Of a stretch of DNA of 64,000 nt, positions 1 through 9,071 are shown piece after piece. Numbering within the stretch: the first letter of the stretch is position 1; every line of letters begins with the position of its first letter. The stretch spans positions 1 to 64,000 of the forward strand of contig JBBRAH010000008.1 in the NCBI GenBank assembly GCA_038206985.1, in the 5' to 3' direction. Position numbers and translations under genes: made by a program. Source of the DNA: CAXMST01 sp038206985. Its GTDB lineage: Bacteria > Actinomycetota > Thermoleophilia > Solirubrobacterales > 70-9. The notes below the pieces were generated by a model, which saw nothing but the letters and a program-made list of their open reading frames with translations, made no database searches and was not told the DNA's origin.

Positions 1-213
1 GGACGGGTAGAGCTCACGGTTGCTGACGACGGCAGCGGATTCACCTTCGCCGAATCGACCTCGGGCCTTGGCCTCGGCGGGATGCGCGAGCGGGCGATCC
101 TCGTCGGCGGCGACCTGAAGATCGACGCCAGGCCAGACCACGGCACTACGATTCGTCTGGTGGTACCCGACCGAACAGACAACAGCGCCGGTCCGGGAGG
201 CCAGGCTCCATGA
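1..213 (+). CDS. Sensor histidine kinase, C-terminal end (partial)
   Basis: The reading frame is open from the left edge and stops with TGA at 211-213. The visible 70 residues are the end of a GHKL ATPase domain: a D-D-G-S-G-F motif followed by GLGLGGMRERA and a short beta-rich tail, as in NarL/DesK-type kinases that pair with LuxR-type response regulators. The response regulator start overlaps its stop, so the two form a translationally coupled two-component pair. The sensor domain and phospho-accepting histidine lie outside the window, so the signal cannot be named. Confidence 0.85.
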   Translation, partial: GRVELTVADDGSGFTFAESTSGLGLGGMRERAILVGGDLKIDARPDHGTTIRLVVPDRTDNSAGPGGQAP

Positions 214-839
214 AGATCGTGATCGCCGACGACCACGGGATCGTCCGTTCCGGAATCAAGCTGCTGCTCGAACGCCAGCCTGACCTCGAAGTCGTGGCCG
301 AGGCCGCTGACGGAATCGAAGCCCGGGACCTGGTGATCAGCCGCCGGCCGGACCTCGCGATCCTCGATGTGAAAATGCCCGGCCTCACCGGACTTCAGGC
401 AACCCGCGAGATCAAGGCCCAGGCCCCCGAGGTTCCGGTCCTCATCCTTTCGATGCATGACGACGAGCGCTACCTCTTTGAAGCGCTCAAGGCCGGAGCC
501 TCCGGTTACGTACTCAAGTCGCAGGCCGACACTGACCTGCTCGACGCGATCCGCTCGGTCGAGAAGGGCGAGCCTTTCCTCTCCCCCTCTGCCCAGCAGG
601 CCCTGATCAAGGACGTACTGGAGCGCGGGGACCATGATCACTCGGAATTAACACCAAGGGAAGAAGAGATCGTCAAGCTCGTCGCGGAAGCCAACACGAC
701 CCGCGAGATAGCCGAATTACTCCATCTTTCCGAAAAAACCGTAGAAAATCATCGAGCCAACGCGATGAAGAAGCTCGGCATGCGCGACCGGGTCGAATTG
801 GTTCGCTACGCCATAAGGCAAGGTCTCATCGAGCCGTGA
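210..839 (+). CDS. Response regulator, NarL/FixJ (LuxR-HTH) family
   Basis: This 209-residue protein has a receiver domain (about residues 1-120) with the acidic pair D7-D8, phospho-acceptor D53 in LDVKMPG and the conserved K103. A C-terminal LuxR-type helix-turn-helix (about 143-205) contains LTPREEEIVKLVAEA and TVENHRANAMKKLG. It should be phosphorylated by the kinase encoded just upstream and then bind DNA. The start ATG overlaps the kinase stop, and its own stop overlaps the next gene's GTG start, so the three genes form one operon. Its targets are not evident. Confidence 0.95.
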   Translation: MKIVIADDHGIVRSGIKLLLERQPDLEVVAEAADGIEARDLVISRRPDLAILDVKMPGLTGLQATREIKAQAPEVPVLILSMHDDERYLFEALKAGASGYVLKSQADTDLLDAIRSVEKGEPFLSPSAQQALIKDVLERGDHDHSELTPREEEIVKLVAEANTTREIAELLHLSEKTVENHRANAMKKLGMRDRVELVRYAIRQGLIEP

Positions 840-1507
840 GCCACAACTTCGTAATCGAGAGGGTCACACTCGCCCCCGGGGTCGAGGTCACGATCAGGCA
901 GATTCGGCAAAGCGACAAGCTGCTACTGGCCGAGGCGTTCGAGGCACTCTCCCCGGTCGGTCGCTACCAGCGGTTCTTTGCTCCGGTCGAGCGGCTCAGT
1001 GAAAGCGACCTGGTGTATCTGACCGAAGTCGACCACAGTGATCACGAGGCCCTGGTCGCGATCGACCCGGAGGACGGCTCCCTGGTCGGGGTCGCCCGCT
1101 ACGTCCGGACCAAAGTCCGAAACGAAGCCGAGGTCGCGGTGGCCATCGGTGACCATTGGCAGGGCAAAGGCCTCGGCACCGCATTGCTCCAACGCCTCGT
1201 CCGCCGCGCGGCATCCGAAGGAATCGAATATTTCCTCGCGCTCGTGCTGACCAGCAACACGAGCGCCACCGATCTTTTCGAAAACCTCGTCCCGGACATG
1301 TCACGCAAGGTGCGTGGCGACCCTGGTCAGGTCGAGATCAGGATCGAGCTCCCGGGACCAGGCTCGTTCTCGGGGTCGCTGCTGGCCCGGGCCCTTGGGT
1401 CATCCGCCCGCGGCTCGCTCAAAGTTTCCCCGTGGCGCCGCCTCAGACGCCGAATGGCGCGCAACCGGAAGCGTCATAAAGACCGCGCGGAGCGGCATCC
1501 CACCTAG
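836..1507 (+). CDS. GNAT-family N-acetyltransferase
   Basis: The 223-residue product has a GNAT fold over roughly residues 1-165, with the acetyl-CoA-binding loop QGKGLGTALLQRLV near residue 109. The last 50 or so residues are very basic (WRRLRRRMARNRKRHK) and look like a nucleic-acid- or membrane-contacting tail. The GTG start at 836 overlaps the response-regulator TGA by 4 bp (GTGA), which decides the start and implies co-translation. The acceptor substrate is unknown. Related stand-alone GNAT domains occur in protein lysine acetyltransferases, but that link is only inference. Confidence 0.8.
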   Translation: MSHNFVIERVTLAPGVEVTIRQIRQSDKLLLAEAFEALSPVGRYQRFFAPVERLSESDLVYLTEVDHSDHEALVAIDPEDGSLVGVARYVRTKVRNEAEVAVAIGDHWQGKGLGTALLQRLVRRAASEGIEYFLALVLTSNTSATDLFENLVPDMSRKVRGDPGQVEIRIELPGPGSFSGSLLARALGSSARGSLKVSPWRRLRRRMARNRKRHKDRAERHPT

Positions 1508-1535
1508 GGCAGAAGAGCAAGCCCGACCAATGCCG

Positions 1536-1541
1536 TAGGAT
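1536..1541 (+). promoter_or_regulatory. Predicted -10 hexamer of the Rrf2 gene (leaderless)
   Basis: TAGGAT ends 8 bases before the ATG at 1550, and no Shine-Dalgarno sequence precedes that ATG. The spacing matches the recurrent leaderless pattern of this window. Confidence 0.5.
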
Positions 1542-1549
1542 ATGGCGCG

Positions 1550-2023
1550 ATGCTCTTTTCGACAAAAGCCGAGTACGGAGTTCGACTGATGGTCGAGCTC
1601 GGTCGTCAGCGCGGTGCCGGTCCGGTGTCGCTAAACGCGGTGGCCGAAGCCGAGAACCTTCCGCTGTCCTATCTGGAACACCTCGTGGCCAAGCTGCGGA
1701 AGGCCGGACTCGTGACCTCGACCCGCGGTGCGCATGGCGGATACAGCCTCGCCGGTCCCGCCGAAGAAATCACCATGGTCGAGGTAGTCGAAGCCCTCGA
1801 AGGACAGATCGCGCCGATGGAGTGTTTCCACGAAACGCCCGAAGGCAAGATCTTCTGTTCGCACGAAGGCGACACCGATCAGACATGCGCCACGAAGCTT
1901 CTCTGGACAAGGGTCCAGAGTGGCGTCACTCGAGCTCTCGCCGGAACCACACTGGCCGAGCTCGTCGAATTTTCAAACCGCCCGGCCGAAGCAGCAGAGC
2001 CGGCCGTCGGCAGCGCCGCATAA
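1550..2023 (+). CDS. Rrf2-family transcriptional regulator, probable Fe-S sensor of the SUF locus
   Basis: The 157-residue protein begins with the Rrf2 winged helix (LFSTKAEYGVRLMVEL, then LSYLEHLVAKLRKAGLV and the wing RGAHGGYSL). Three cysteines at C92, C103 and C113 lie where IscR/RsrR-type members bind an iron-sulfur cluster. It is followed 46 bp later by sufC, so it probably senses cluster status and controls the SUF genes, as IscR or SufR do elsewhere. The perfect palindrome at 5746-5759 in front of the Rieske-sufB operon is a candidate binding site. Cluster binding and targets are inferred, not shown. Confidence 0.88.
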   Translation: MLFSTKAEYGVRLMVELGRQRGAGPVSLNAVAEAENLPLSYLEHLVAKLRKAGLVTSTRGAHGGYSLAGPAEEITMVEVVEALEGQIAPMECFHETPEGKIFCSHEGDTDQTCATKLLWTRVQSGVTRALAGTTLAELVEFSNRPAEAAEPAVGSAA

Positions 2024-2069
2024 AGCGCCGCGCCACACCCAACTGAAACACAGAAACGGAGTCAATCTC

Positions 2070-2834
2070 TTGGCAGAGCTAGAGATCAAAAACCTTCACG
2101 TCAGCGTTGAGGAAAAGCAGATCCTCCGAGGTCTCGACCTGAAGGTCGAGTCGGGCAAGGTCCACGCCCTCATGGGGCCGAACGGTTCCGGCAAATCGAC
2201 CCTCGCAAACGCGATCATGGGTCACCCCGCCCTGACCGTGACCGAAGGTTCAATCCACTTTGATGGTGAGGACATCACCGAGATGGCGCCGAACGAGCGC
2301 TCGCAGGCCGGCGTCTTCATGGCCTTCCAGTACCCGGTCGCGATTCCGGGTGTCGCGGTCAGCAAGTACCTCCGTCAGATCCTCAACGCCCAGCGTGAAG
2401 CCCGCGACGAGAAGCCGCTGAAGATCAAGGAATTCGCCGCTCAGGCCCGTGAAGCCATGGATCTCGCGAACATCCCCCAGGACTTCTCCAGCCGCTACCT
2501 CAACGACGGATTTTCCGGCGGCGAGAAGAAGCGCATGGAGCTGCTTCAGCTGGCGCTGCTCAAGCCGAAGATGGCGATCCTCGACGAGACCGACTCCGGC
2601 CTCGACATCGATGCCCTGCGCACCGTCGCTGACGGGATCAACACGTTTACCGGCCCCGACATGGGCGCCTTGATCATCACCCATTACCAGCGGCTTCTCC
2701 ACATGGTCAAGCCCGACGCGGTTCACGTCATGTACGAAGGCCGAATCGTGAAGCAAGGCGGATCCGAACTCGTGGATCAGCTCGAAGCCGAGGGTTACGG
2801 CTGGATCAAGGAAGAGGTCGAAGCAGCGGCATGA
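2070..2834 (+). CDS. sufC: SufC, Fe-S cluster assembly ATPase
   Basis: SufC is the ABC-type ATPase of the SufBCD scaffold. The 254-residue protein has Walker A GPNGSGKST at residues 36-44, the SufC-type signature FSGGEKKRME near residue 150 and Walker B ILDETDSGLD near 172. The frame is open further upstream, but that stretch is unrelated to SufC. The TTG at 2070, preceded by ACGGAG, gives the family N-terminus MAELEIKNLHV. It sits between the Rrf2 gene and sufS and overlaps sufS by 4 bp (ATGA). sufB and sufD lie 3-5 kb away, so the scaffold genes are not all in one operon. Confidence 0.95.
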   Translation: MAELEIKNLHVSVEEKQILRGLDLKVESGKVHALMGPNGSGKSTLANAIMGHPALTVTEGSIHFDGEDITEMAPNERSQAGVFMAFQYPVAIPGVAVSKYLRQILNAQREARDEKPLKIKEFAAQAREAMDLANIPQDFSSRYLNDGFSGGEKKRMELLQLALLKPKMAILDETDSGLDIDALRTVADGINTFTGPDMGALIITHYQRLLHMVKPDAVHVMYEGRIVKQGGSELVDQLEAEGYGWIKEEVEAAA

Positions 2835-4087
2835 GCGCCCCGGCGACCTCGACTCCGGCCCTGCCCAGGTCGCTGGAGTCGATACGCGCCGAATTACCGA
2901 TCCTCCATCGCAAGGTCAAGGGAAAGCCACTCTCATATCTCGACAACGGCGCAACGGTGCAGAAACCGGCTGCCGTAATCGAAGCTATCGACAGCTACTA
3001 CCGCGAGCACAACGCGAACGTCCACCGTGGCGTCCACACGCTGTCTGAAGAGGCGACCAACCTCTACGAAGGCGCTCGGAAACAGGTCGCCGCCCACATC
3101 AACGCCAGTCCGCGTGAGGTCATCTTCACCCGCAGCATCACTGGGGCGATCAACCTCGTCGCGCAGGCCTGGGGTCAGCAGAACCTCGGGCCCGGGGATC
3201 GCATCCTGCTGACCGAGATGGAGCACCACTCGAACATCGTGCCCTGGTACCTGATTGCCGAGCGCACCGGCGCCGAGCTCGACTGGGTCGGAATTGACGA
3301 CGAAGGCCGGCTTGACATGGACGAGCTCGATGCCGCCCTGGCCCGCGAGCCGAAGGTGTTCGCCTTCACCCACGTTTCAAATGTGCTCGGCACTACCCTT
3401 CCGGTCGCCGAGCTGGTTGCGAAGGCCAAGGCCGTCGGCGCGATGACCCTGATCGACGGAGCCCAGGCCGCGCCGAAGATGGAACTCGACATGAAGGCCA
3501 TCGGCGCCGATTTCTACGGCTTCACCGGTCACAAGTTCTACGGCCCGACCGGTATCGGCGTCCTTTATGGACGCCGGGAGCTACTGGAAGAGCTCGAGCC
3601 GTTCGAAGGCGGCGGCTCGATGATCAACAAGGTCACCAAGGACAGGATCACCTGGGCCTCGGTTCCGGCCAAGTTCGAGGCGGGCACTCCGCCGATCGCC
3701 GAAGCCGCCGGACTTGGCGCCGCCGTCGAGTGGATCAACGGTGTCGGGCTCGAAGCGATCGCCGCCCACGAACATGAGCTGGCCGAATACGCGATCCCCC
3801 GCCTGCTCGAGGTACCCGGTCTGAAGCTTTTCGGCCCCGCCGATCTCGAGGACCGCGAGGCGATCCTCTCCTTCGACATGGAGGGTGTCCATCCCCACGA
3901 CATCTCGGAGATCCTCGATCGCCACGGAGTCGCGGTGCGAGCCGGCCACCATTGTGCCCAGATCCTGATGAAGCGCCTCGAAGTCCCGGCAACGACCAGG
4001 GCGAGCTACGCGGTCTACAACACGAACGAAGAAACCGATCGCCTGATCGAAGCTCTCCACGACACCCGCCGTATCTTCGGGCTCTGA
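2831..4087 (+). CDS. sufS: SufS, group II cysteine desulfurase
   Basis: The 418-residue PLP enzyme removes sulfur from cysteine as a persulfide and passes it to SufU for cluster assembly. The PLP lysine is K235 in TGHKFYGPTG and the catalytic cysteine is C375 in RAGHHCAQ. The N-terminal part has the typical LDNGA..QKP and HRGVHTLS motifs. Its start overlaps the sufC stop by 4 bp. About two fifths of its glutamate codons are GAA, whereas sufD uses GAA almost never (see findings). It is followed by a convergent lipoprotein gene. Confidence 0.96.
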   Translation: MSAPATSTPALPRSLESIRAELPILHRKVKGKPLSYLDNGATVQKPAAVIEAIDSYYREHNANVHRGVHTLSEEATNLYEGARKQVAAHINASPREVIFTRSITGAINLVAQAWGQQNLGPGDRILLTEMEHHSNIVPWYLIAERTGAELDWVGIDDEGRLDMDELDAALAREPKVFAFTHVSNVLGTTLPVAELVAKAKAVGAMTLIDGAQAAPKMELDMKAIGADFYGFTGHKFYGPTGIGVLYGRRELLEELEPFEGGGSMINKVTKDRITWASVPAKFEAGTPPIAEAAGLGAAVEWINGVGLEAIAAHEHELAEYAIPRLLEVPGLKLFGPADLEDREAILSFDMEGVHPHDISEILDRHGVAVRAGHHCAQILMKRLEVPATTRASYAVYNTNEETDRLIEALHDTRRIFGL

Positions 4088-4133
4088 GCGATCACCTCTT
4101 CCGGCGGTGCCCGGACTTCGAGCCGATCCCGCT

Positions 4134-4553
4134 TCAGTAGCGGCAGTCGTCGCCGGCGGCCGCCCGGCAGGCAATGTCTTCTATTGCAAATCGCATGTCG
4201 ACTAGCCGGTTCCCCTGAGCGGTCGAGATACCGTGAGGAAAATCCTCGATCCAGTAGTTGACCTCGTCCCCCGCCTCGACCCACACGGCACCATCACTCT
4301 CCAGTCGTGGCAAGAGCTTCTCCGGAGCCGGACCAAACGAAAGCGCAAAGCTGGTGCTGATGCCGTCCTTCGTCGTCGCCTTACCGATGACCAGCCCCGG
4401 ATGAATTTTCGACTGGGGTTCCAGTTCGACCGCTTTACCCATCCGTCCCACCTGCTCCCTGAACTGAGCCGCATTCACCGATTGATCATCGTGTCCGCCG
4501 CACCCGACCGTCAAAACGCTAGCTACGAGGGCGACGATCAGTAGCGGACGCAC
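4134..4553 (-). CDS. Predicted lipoprotein of unknown function
   Basis: The 139-residue protein starts with GTG and a signal peptide ending in the lipobox LTVGC, so it is probably a membrane-anchored exported lipoprotein. The mature part is small and mixed-charge (GHDDQSVNAAQF near its start, paired cysteines CRAAAGDDC at the end). I do not recognise a domain. It begins 2 bp after rpiA on the same strand and is probably co-transcribed with it. The operon converges with sufS, so its position inside the SUF locus may be incidental. Confidence 0.7.
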   Translation of the reverse strand: MRPLLIVALVASVLTVGCGGHDDQSVNAAQFREQVGRMGKAVELEPQSKIHPGLVIGKATTKDGISTSFALSFGPAPEKLLPRLESDGAVWVEAGDEVNYWIEDFPHGISTAQGNRLVDMRFAIEDIACRAAAGDDCRY

Positions 4554-4555
4554 GA

Positions 4556-5242
4556 TCAGCTTTCGACCAAGGTCGGCTCATAGCCCTGGAAGAGGCCCGA
4601 CTCGACCACTCCGGTGATCGACTTGATCTGGACCTCGAGGTCGGGTCCGATTCCGTCAAAGCGGCAGTCGACGATCAGGTTGCCCAGTTCGGTGATCACC
4701 GGACCGTCCTTTCCCGTTGCCTTTCGAATTTCGACGCCGACAAGGCCAAGTTTGTTCAGTTCGGGCAGGACCACCGGGAGTGCCAGCGGAACGACCTCGA
4801 CCGGGATCGCGAACTTCGATCCGAGCTTTTCGACCTTCTTCGACTCGTCGATGATCACGCGGCGATCGCGCGATGCCCGAAAGAGCACCTTCTCGCGGAA
4901 GAGCGCCCCTCCCCTGCCTTTGATCAGGCTCCCGTCTCCGTCGACTTCGTCGGCGCCATCAAAGAGCCAGACAGGCGGGCCGGCCGCGAGGTCTCCTACA
5001 TTCAAGCCCAGGTTGACAATTGTCAGTTGGACCTCGATCGAGGTTGGAATCAGGGTGACATCCTCGATCTCACCCGCCTTGACCCTTTCGGCGATCGCGT
5101 GGATCGCGAGGAAGGACGTACTGCCGGAACCGGCTCCGATTACCTGGCCTGAACCCGCCCCCGCGGCGAGGCTTCGGGCGACTACGAGCTTCGCCTCGTA
5201 GTTGGAGATCGAGTCACGGTCGAAGGTCTCGAAAGGAATCAT
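4556..5242 (-). CDS. rpiA: Ribose-5-phosphate isomerase A
   Basis: RpiA interconverts ribose 5-phosphate and ribulose 5-phosphate in the pentose phosphate pathway. The 228-residue protein shows the phosphate loop GAGSGSTS, the catalytic segment FDGADEVDGDGSLIKGRGGA and the C-terminal LGNLIVD..F. ATG at 5242 was chosen as the start. An in-frame TTG at 5260 would add six residues, and neither has a clear ribosome site. It is divergent from sufU with a 50-bp gap and is followed at once by the lipoprotein gene. Its placement between sufS and sufU is unusual for either pathway. Confidence 0.9.
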   Translation of the reverse strand: MIPFETFDRDSISNYEAKLVVARSLAAGAGSGQVIGAGSGSTSFLAIHAIAERVKAGEIEDVTLIPTSIEVQLTIVNLGLNVGDLAAGPPVWLFDGADEVDGDGSLIKGRGGALFREKVLFRASRDRRVIIDESKKVEKLGSKFAIPVEVVPLALPVVLPELNKLGLVGVEIRKATGKDGPVITELGNLIVDCRFDGIGPDLEVQIKSITGVVESGLFQGYEPTLVES

Positions 5243-5292
5243 CAGTCTGAAGGATGGCAAGTTGTCCGGACATCCGTTCAGCTACCCACTAA

Positions 5293-5721
5293 GTGATGTA
5301 TGAGCTATACCGCGAACATATTCTCGAGCACTACAAACGACCGATGAATTTCGGAGTCCTCGATGACCCCGATCTCGAGTTCGAAGACACCAACCCGTTC
5401 TGTGGCGACGAACAGCACGTCACGATCAAGCTCGACGACAACGGCAAGGTCTCGGAGATCATGTTCGACGGCTCGGGTTGCGCGATCTCGACGGCCGCCA
5501 CTTCGATGCTCACCGACGAACTGGTCGGCAAGTCACAGGACGAGCTGATCATGCTGCCGAAGGAGTTTGTGCTCGAGCTTCTCGGCATCGACATCTCGGC
5601 CACCCGTATGAAATGCGCCCTGCTCGGGCTCAAGGTGGTCAAGGGTGCCAGCCTCGGCAAGGTCGCCGACTGGGATGACGAAGGCGCCGACGGCGATCCG
5701 GCTCTGACTGACCAGATTTAG
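5293..5721 (+). CDS. sufU: SufU/IscU-like Fe-S scaffold or sulfur-transfer protein
   Basis: The 142-residue protein carries the metal-site residues of the SufU/IscU fold: C37 and D39 (NPFCGDE), C63 (GSGCAIS) and C109 (MKCALLG). In SUF systems lacking SufE, SufU is the zinc protein that accepts persulfide from SufS. The spacing from C63 to C109 is short and IscU-like, so the insertion typical of Bacillus SufU seems to be missing. The histidine that precedes the last cysteine in IscU is also absent. GTG at 5293 and ATG at 5296 are both possible starts. Confidence 0.88.
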   Translation: MMYELYREHILEHYKRPMNFGVLDDPDLEFEDTNPFCGDEQHVTIKLDDNGKVSEIMFDGSGCAISTAATSMLTDELVGKSQDELIMLPKEFVLELLGIDISATRMKCALLGLKVVKGASLGKVADWDDEGADGDPALTDQI

Positions 5722-5745
5722 CCTCTTTTCGGCTTCTCATCGCAT

Positions 5746-5759
5746 TTAGGGCGCCCTAA
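5746..5759. promoter_or_regulatory. Perfect 14-bp palindrome, candidate operator before the Rieske-sufB genes
   Basis: TTAGGGCGCCCTAA is fully self-complementary with no loop, so it suits a dimeric protein site better than a terminator. It lies 28 bp upstream of the predicted -10 box at 5787 and overlaps the expected -35 region. The Rrf2 protein at 1550 is the obvious candidate ligand (inference). Confidence 0.45.
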
Positions 5760-5786
5760 TCAAAGGTGCCGAGCCCTTCGACCGAC

Positions 5787-5792
5787 TAGAAT
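5787..5792 (+). promoter_or_regulatory. Predicted -10 hexamer of the Rieske-sufB operon
   Basis: TAGAAT lies 47 bp before the ATG at 5840 in an AT-richer stretch. Unlike most promoters here it would leave an untranslated leader of about 40 nt. Confidence 0.35.
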
Positions 5793-5839
5793 CTAATTCC
5801 TAGCCACAAAGTCGGCTTAAAGTTTCAAGTGTCACAACC

Positions 5840-6166
5840 ATGAGCACTGAAGAGAACACACAAATCCCTGTCTGCCCGGTTTCCGAACTCGGGTTCGGTG
5901 AGCGCAAAATCGTCGAATTCGACGGTGACCCAATCGTCGTCTTCAACTGCGAAGGCGAGTTCTTCGCGATCGAAGATCGCTGCTCTCACGACGACGGACC
6001 GCTGGGCGAAGGCGAACTCGATTGCGCCGCCGGAACCGTCGAGTGTCCGCGTCACGGATCGCTCTTCGATTTGCGCACGGGCAGCCCAAAGACTTTGCCG
6101 GCGTTCCAGCCGGTCCGAATTTTTACGGTCGAAATCACCGACGAGATCATCACCCTGGAGGTTTGA
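5840..6166 (+). CDS. Rieske [2Fe-2S] ferredoxin-like protein of the SUF locus
   Basis: The 108-residue protein is a single Rieske domain of the NirD/BphF ferredoxin type. The cluster ligands are visible as C48-x-H50 (DRCSHDD) and C69-x2-H72 (ECPRHG). It ends one base before the sufB start, with sufB's ribosome site inside its last codons, so the two are tightly coupled. Small Rieske proteins are often encoded with actinobacterial suf genes, where an electron-donor role in cluster assembly is suspected but not established. Confidence 0.9.
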   Translation: MSTEENTQIPVCPVSELGFGERKIVEFDGDPIVVFNCEGEFFAIEDRCSHDDGPLGEGELDCAAGTVECPRHGSLFDLRTGSPKTLPAFQPVRIFTVEITDEIITLEV

Positions 6167-6167
6167 A

Positions 6168-7577
<1,410 letters not shown>

Positions 7578-7580
<3 letters not shown>

Positions 7581-7688
7581 TTGGCGGCACGTGGACGCGC
7601 CTGGCTGTGTCAACTTCGCCAGGCCCGTGGCTCCGCCACTGTGCCTGGCTCGTTTCCTTGCCAGCCACGCCCACGCACGCGCCAATTA
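7578..7688. repeat. Large imperfect palindrome between sufB and sufD
   Basis: The outer arms TAATTGGCG (7578-7586) and CGCCAATTA (7680-7688) are exact inverted copies, and the similarity continues inward to about 7607/7662. A second hairpin sits inside, with arms GCCAGGC (7618) and GCCTGGC (7643) enclosing GTGGC-TCC-GCCAC. The 111-bp block starts on the sufB stop codon. It could be a MITE-like insertion, or an RNA structure tuning sufD relative to sufB. It has no coding potential. Confidence 0.7.
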
Positions 7689-7710
7689 CGGCCCCGGGTG
7701 AGACTTTGAG

Positions 7711-9009
7711 ATGAGTGAGATGACGACTACAACCGAGCCACAGTGGCTGCGGGAGCGGCGGGCGAAGGCGGTCGATGCTGCCCGCGAGCTGTCGCTGCCC
7801 GGGCCCAAGGTGCGGGGCTGGGAGTTCACCGACCTCTCGCAGCTCGACCTCAGCTCCTACGGGCCTGCCGAGGAGGCCGAGGCGCCCGATGACGTCACCG
7901 GCGGCGCGCTCGCGATCCCCGAGGGTGCAGAGGGCCTGACTCAGGTCGACGGCTCCGTGATCGGCGATCTCGGCGAGATCGCCGCCGAGCTGAGCGCCGA
8001 GGCCGGCAACGGCAAGCCCGACGGCGCGATCGTCGTGCCCCTCGACGCCGCCGCCGCGCGCTACCCAGAGCTGCTCGGCTCCAAGCTCGGCACCATTGTC
8101 AGCGGCGATCAGGACCCCTTTGTGACGATCAACGAGGCAGGCTGGACCGGCGGCGCCCTGGTCTACGTGCCGAAGAACACCCGCGCCGAGAAGCCCATCT
8201 CTGTGACCGCAATCCAGAAGGCCAGCGGCCGCAGCCTCAACTGGCGCACGCTGATCGTGCTCGAGGAGGGCGCCGAGGCCGAAGTCTGGGAGCGATACCT
8301 CTCGGCGAGCCCCGAGACCGATGCACTCTTCAACGGCGTCACCGAGCTGATCGTCGGCCCCGCCGCCAACCTCCGCTACGTCTGCGGGCAGGCGCTGGCC
8401 CCCGCCTCCTGGGTCTTCGCAACCCAGCGGGCAGAGGTGGAGCGCGACGCGAGCCTCGAGTGGGTCGCGCTCGGGTTTGGCTCCGCGAACGGCAAGATCC
8501 GCATGGAGACCAAGCTCGCGGGCCGCGGCGCCAACGCCAGGGTCACCGGGGCCTACGTGGGCAACGGCCGCCAGCACCTCGACTACGACACCACCCAGGA
8601 GCACGCCGCTGAGGACACGACCTCCGACCTCTCCTTCCGCGGTGTTCTAGACGGCCGCTCGACCGCGGTCTGGCGCGGGATGATCAACGTGGAGGCGGGC
8701 GCCCAGCGCACCGATGCCTTTCAGGACTGCCGCAACATGCTGCTCTCCAACAAGGCCCACGCCGACGCAATCCCCGGCCTGCAGATCGAGGCCGACGACG
8801 TCGCCTGCACGCATGCGGCAGCCGTGAGCCAGATCGATCCCGAGCAGCTCTTCTATCTCACCTCGCGAGGCCTCGACAAGGAGCTGTCCGGCGAACTGAT
8901 CGTCGGCGGCTTCCTCGCCGAGCTGGTCGAGCGCGTGCCCAAGGGCGCCGTCGCCGACGCACTCGCGGGGGCGCTCGACGCGCGCCTCGCCGAGCTGCTC
9001 GGCAGCTGA
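7711..9009 (+). CDS. sufD: SufD, Fe-S cluster assembly scaffold
   Basis: The 432-residue protein is the SufD partner of SufB in SufBCD. It contains the beta-helix core shared with SufB (GALVYVPKNT, RNMLLSNKAHADAIPGLQIEADDV, CTHAAAVSQID, ELIVGGF). It is separated from sufB by a 130-bp palindromic spacer instead of the usual tight coupling. Only about two of some 38 glutamate codons are GAA, unlike sufS and the sufB N-terminus, which may reflect a recombination join. The ATG at 7711 follows a weak TTTGAG. Confidence 0.95.
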   Translation: MSEMTTTTEPQWLRERRAKAVDAARELSLPGPKVRGWEFTDLSQLDLSSYGPAEEAEAPDDVTGGALAIPEGAEGLTQVDGSVIGDLGEIAAELSAEAGNGKPDGAIVVPLDAAAARYPELLGSKLGTIVSGDQDPFVTINEAGWTGGALVYVPKNTRAEKPISVTAIQKASGRSLNWRTLIVLEEGAEAEVWERYLSASPETDALFNGVTELIVGPAANLRYVCGQALAPASWVFATQRAEVERDASLEWVALGFGSANGKIRMETKLAGRGANARVTGAYVGNGRQHLDYDTTQEHAAEDTTSDLSFRGVLDGRSTAVWRGMINVEAGAQRTDAFQDCRNMLLSNKAHADAIPGLQIEADDVACTHAAAVSQIDPEQLFYLTSRGLDKELSGELIVGGFLAELVERVPKGAVADALAGALDARLAELLGS

Positions 9010-9071
9010 CCGACACCGCTCGGGCTCCCGGGGCGCCTGCCCTCGTCTCGCCTTCCCGGAGCGGGACGTGC

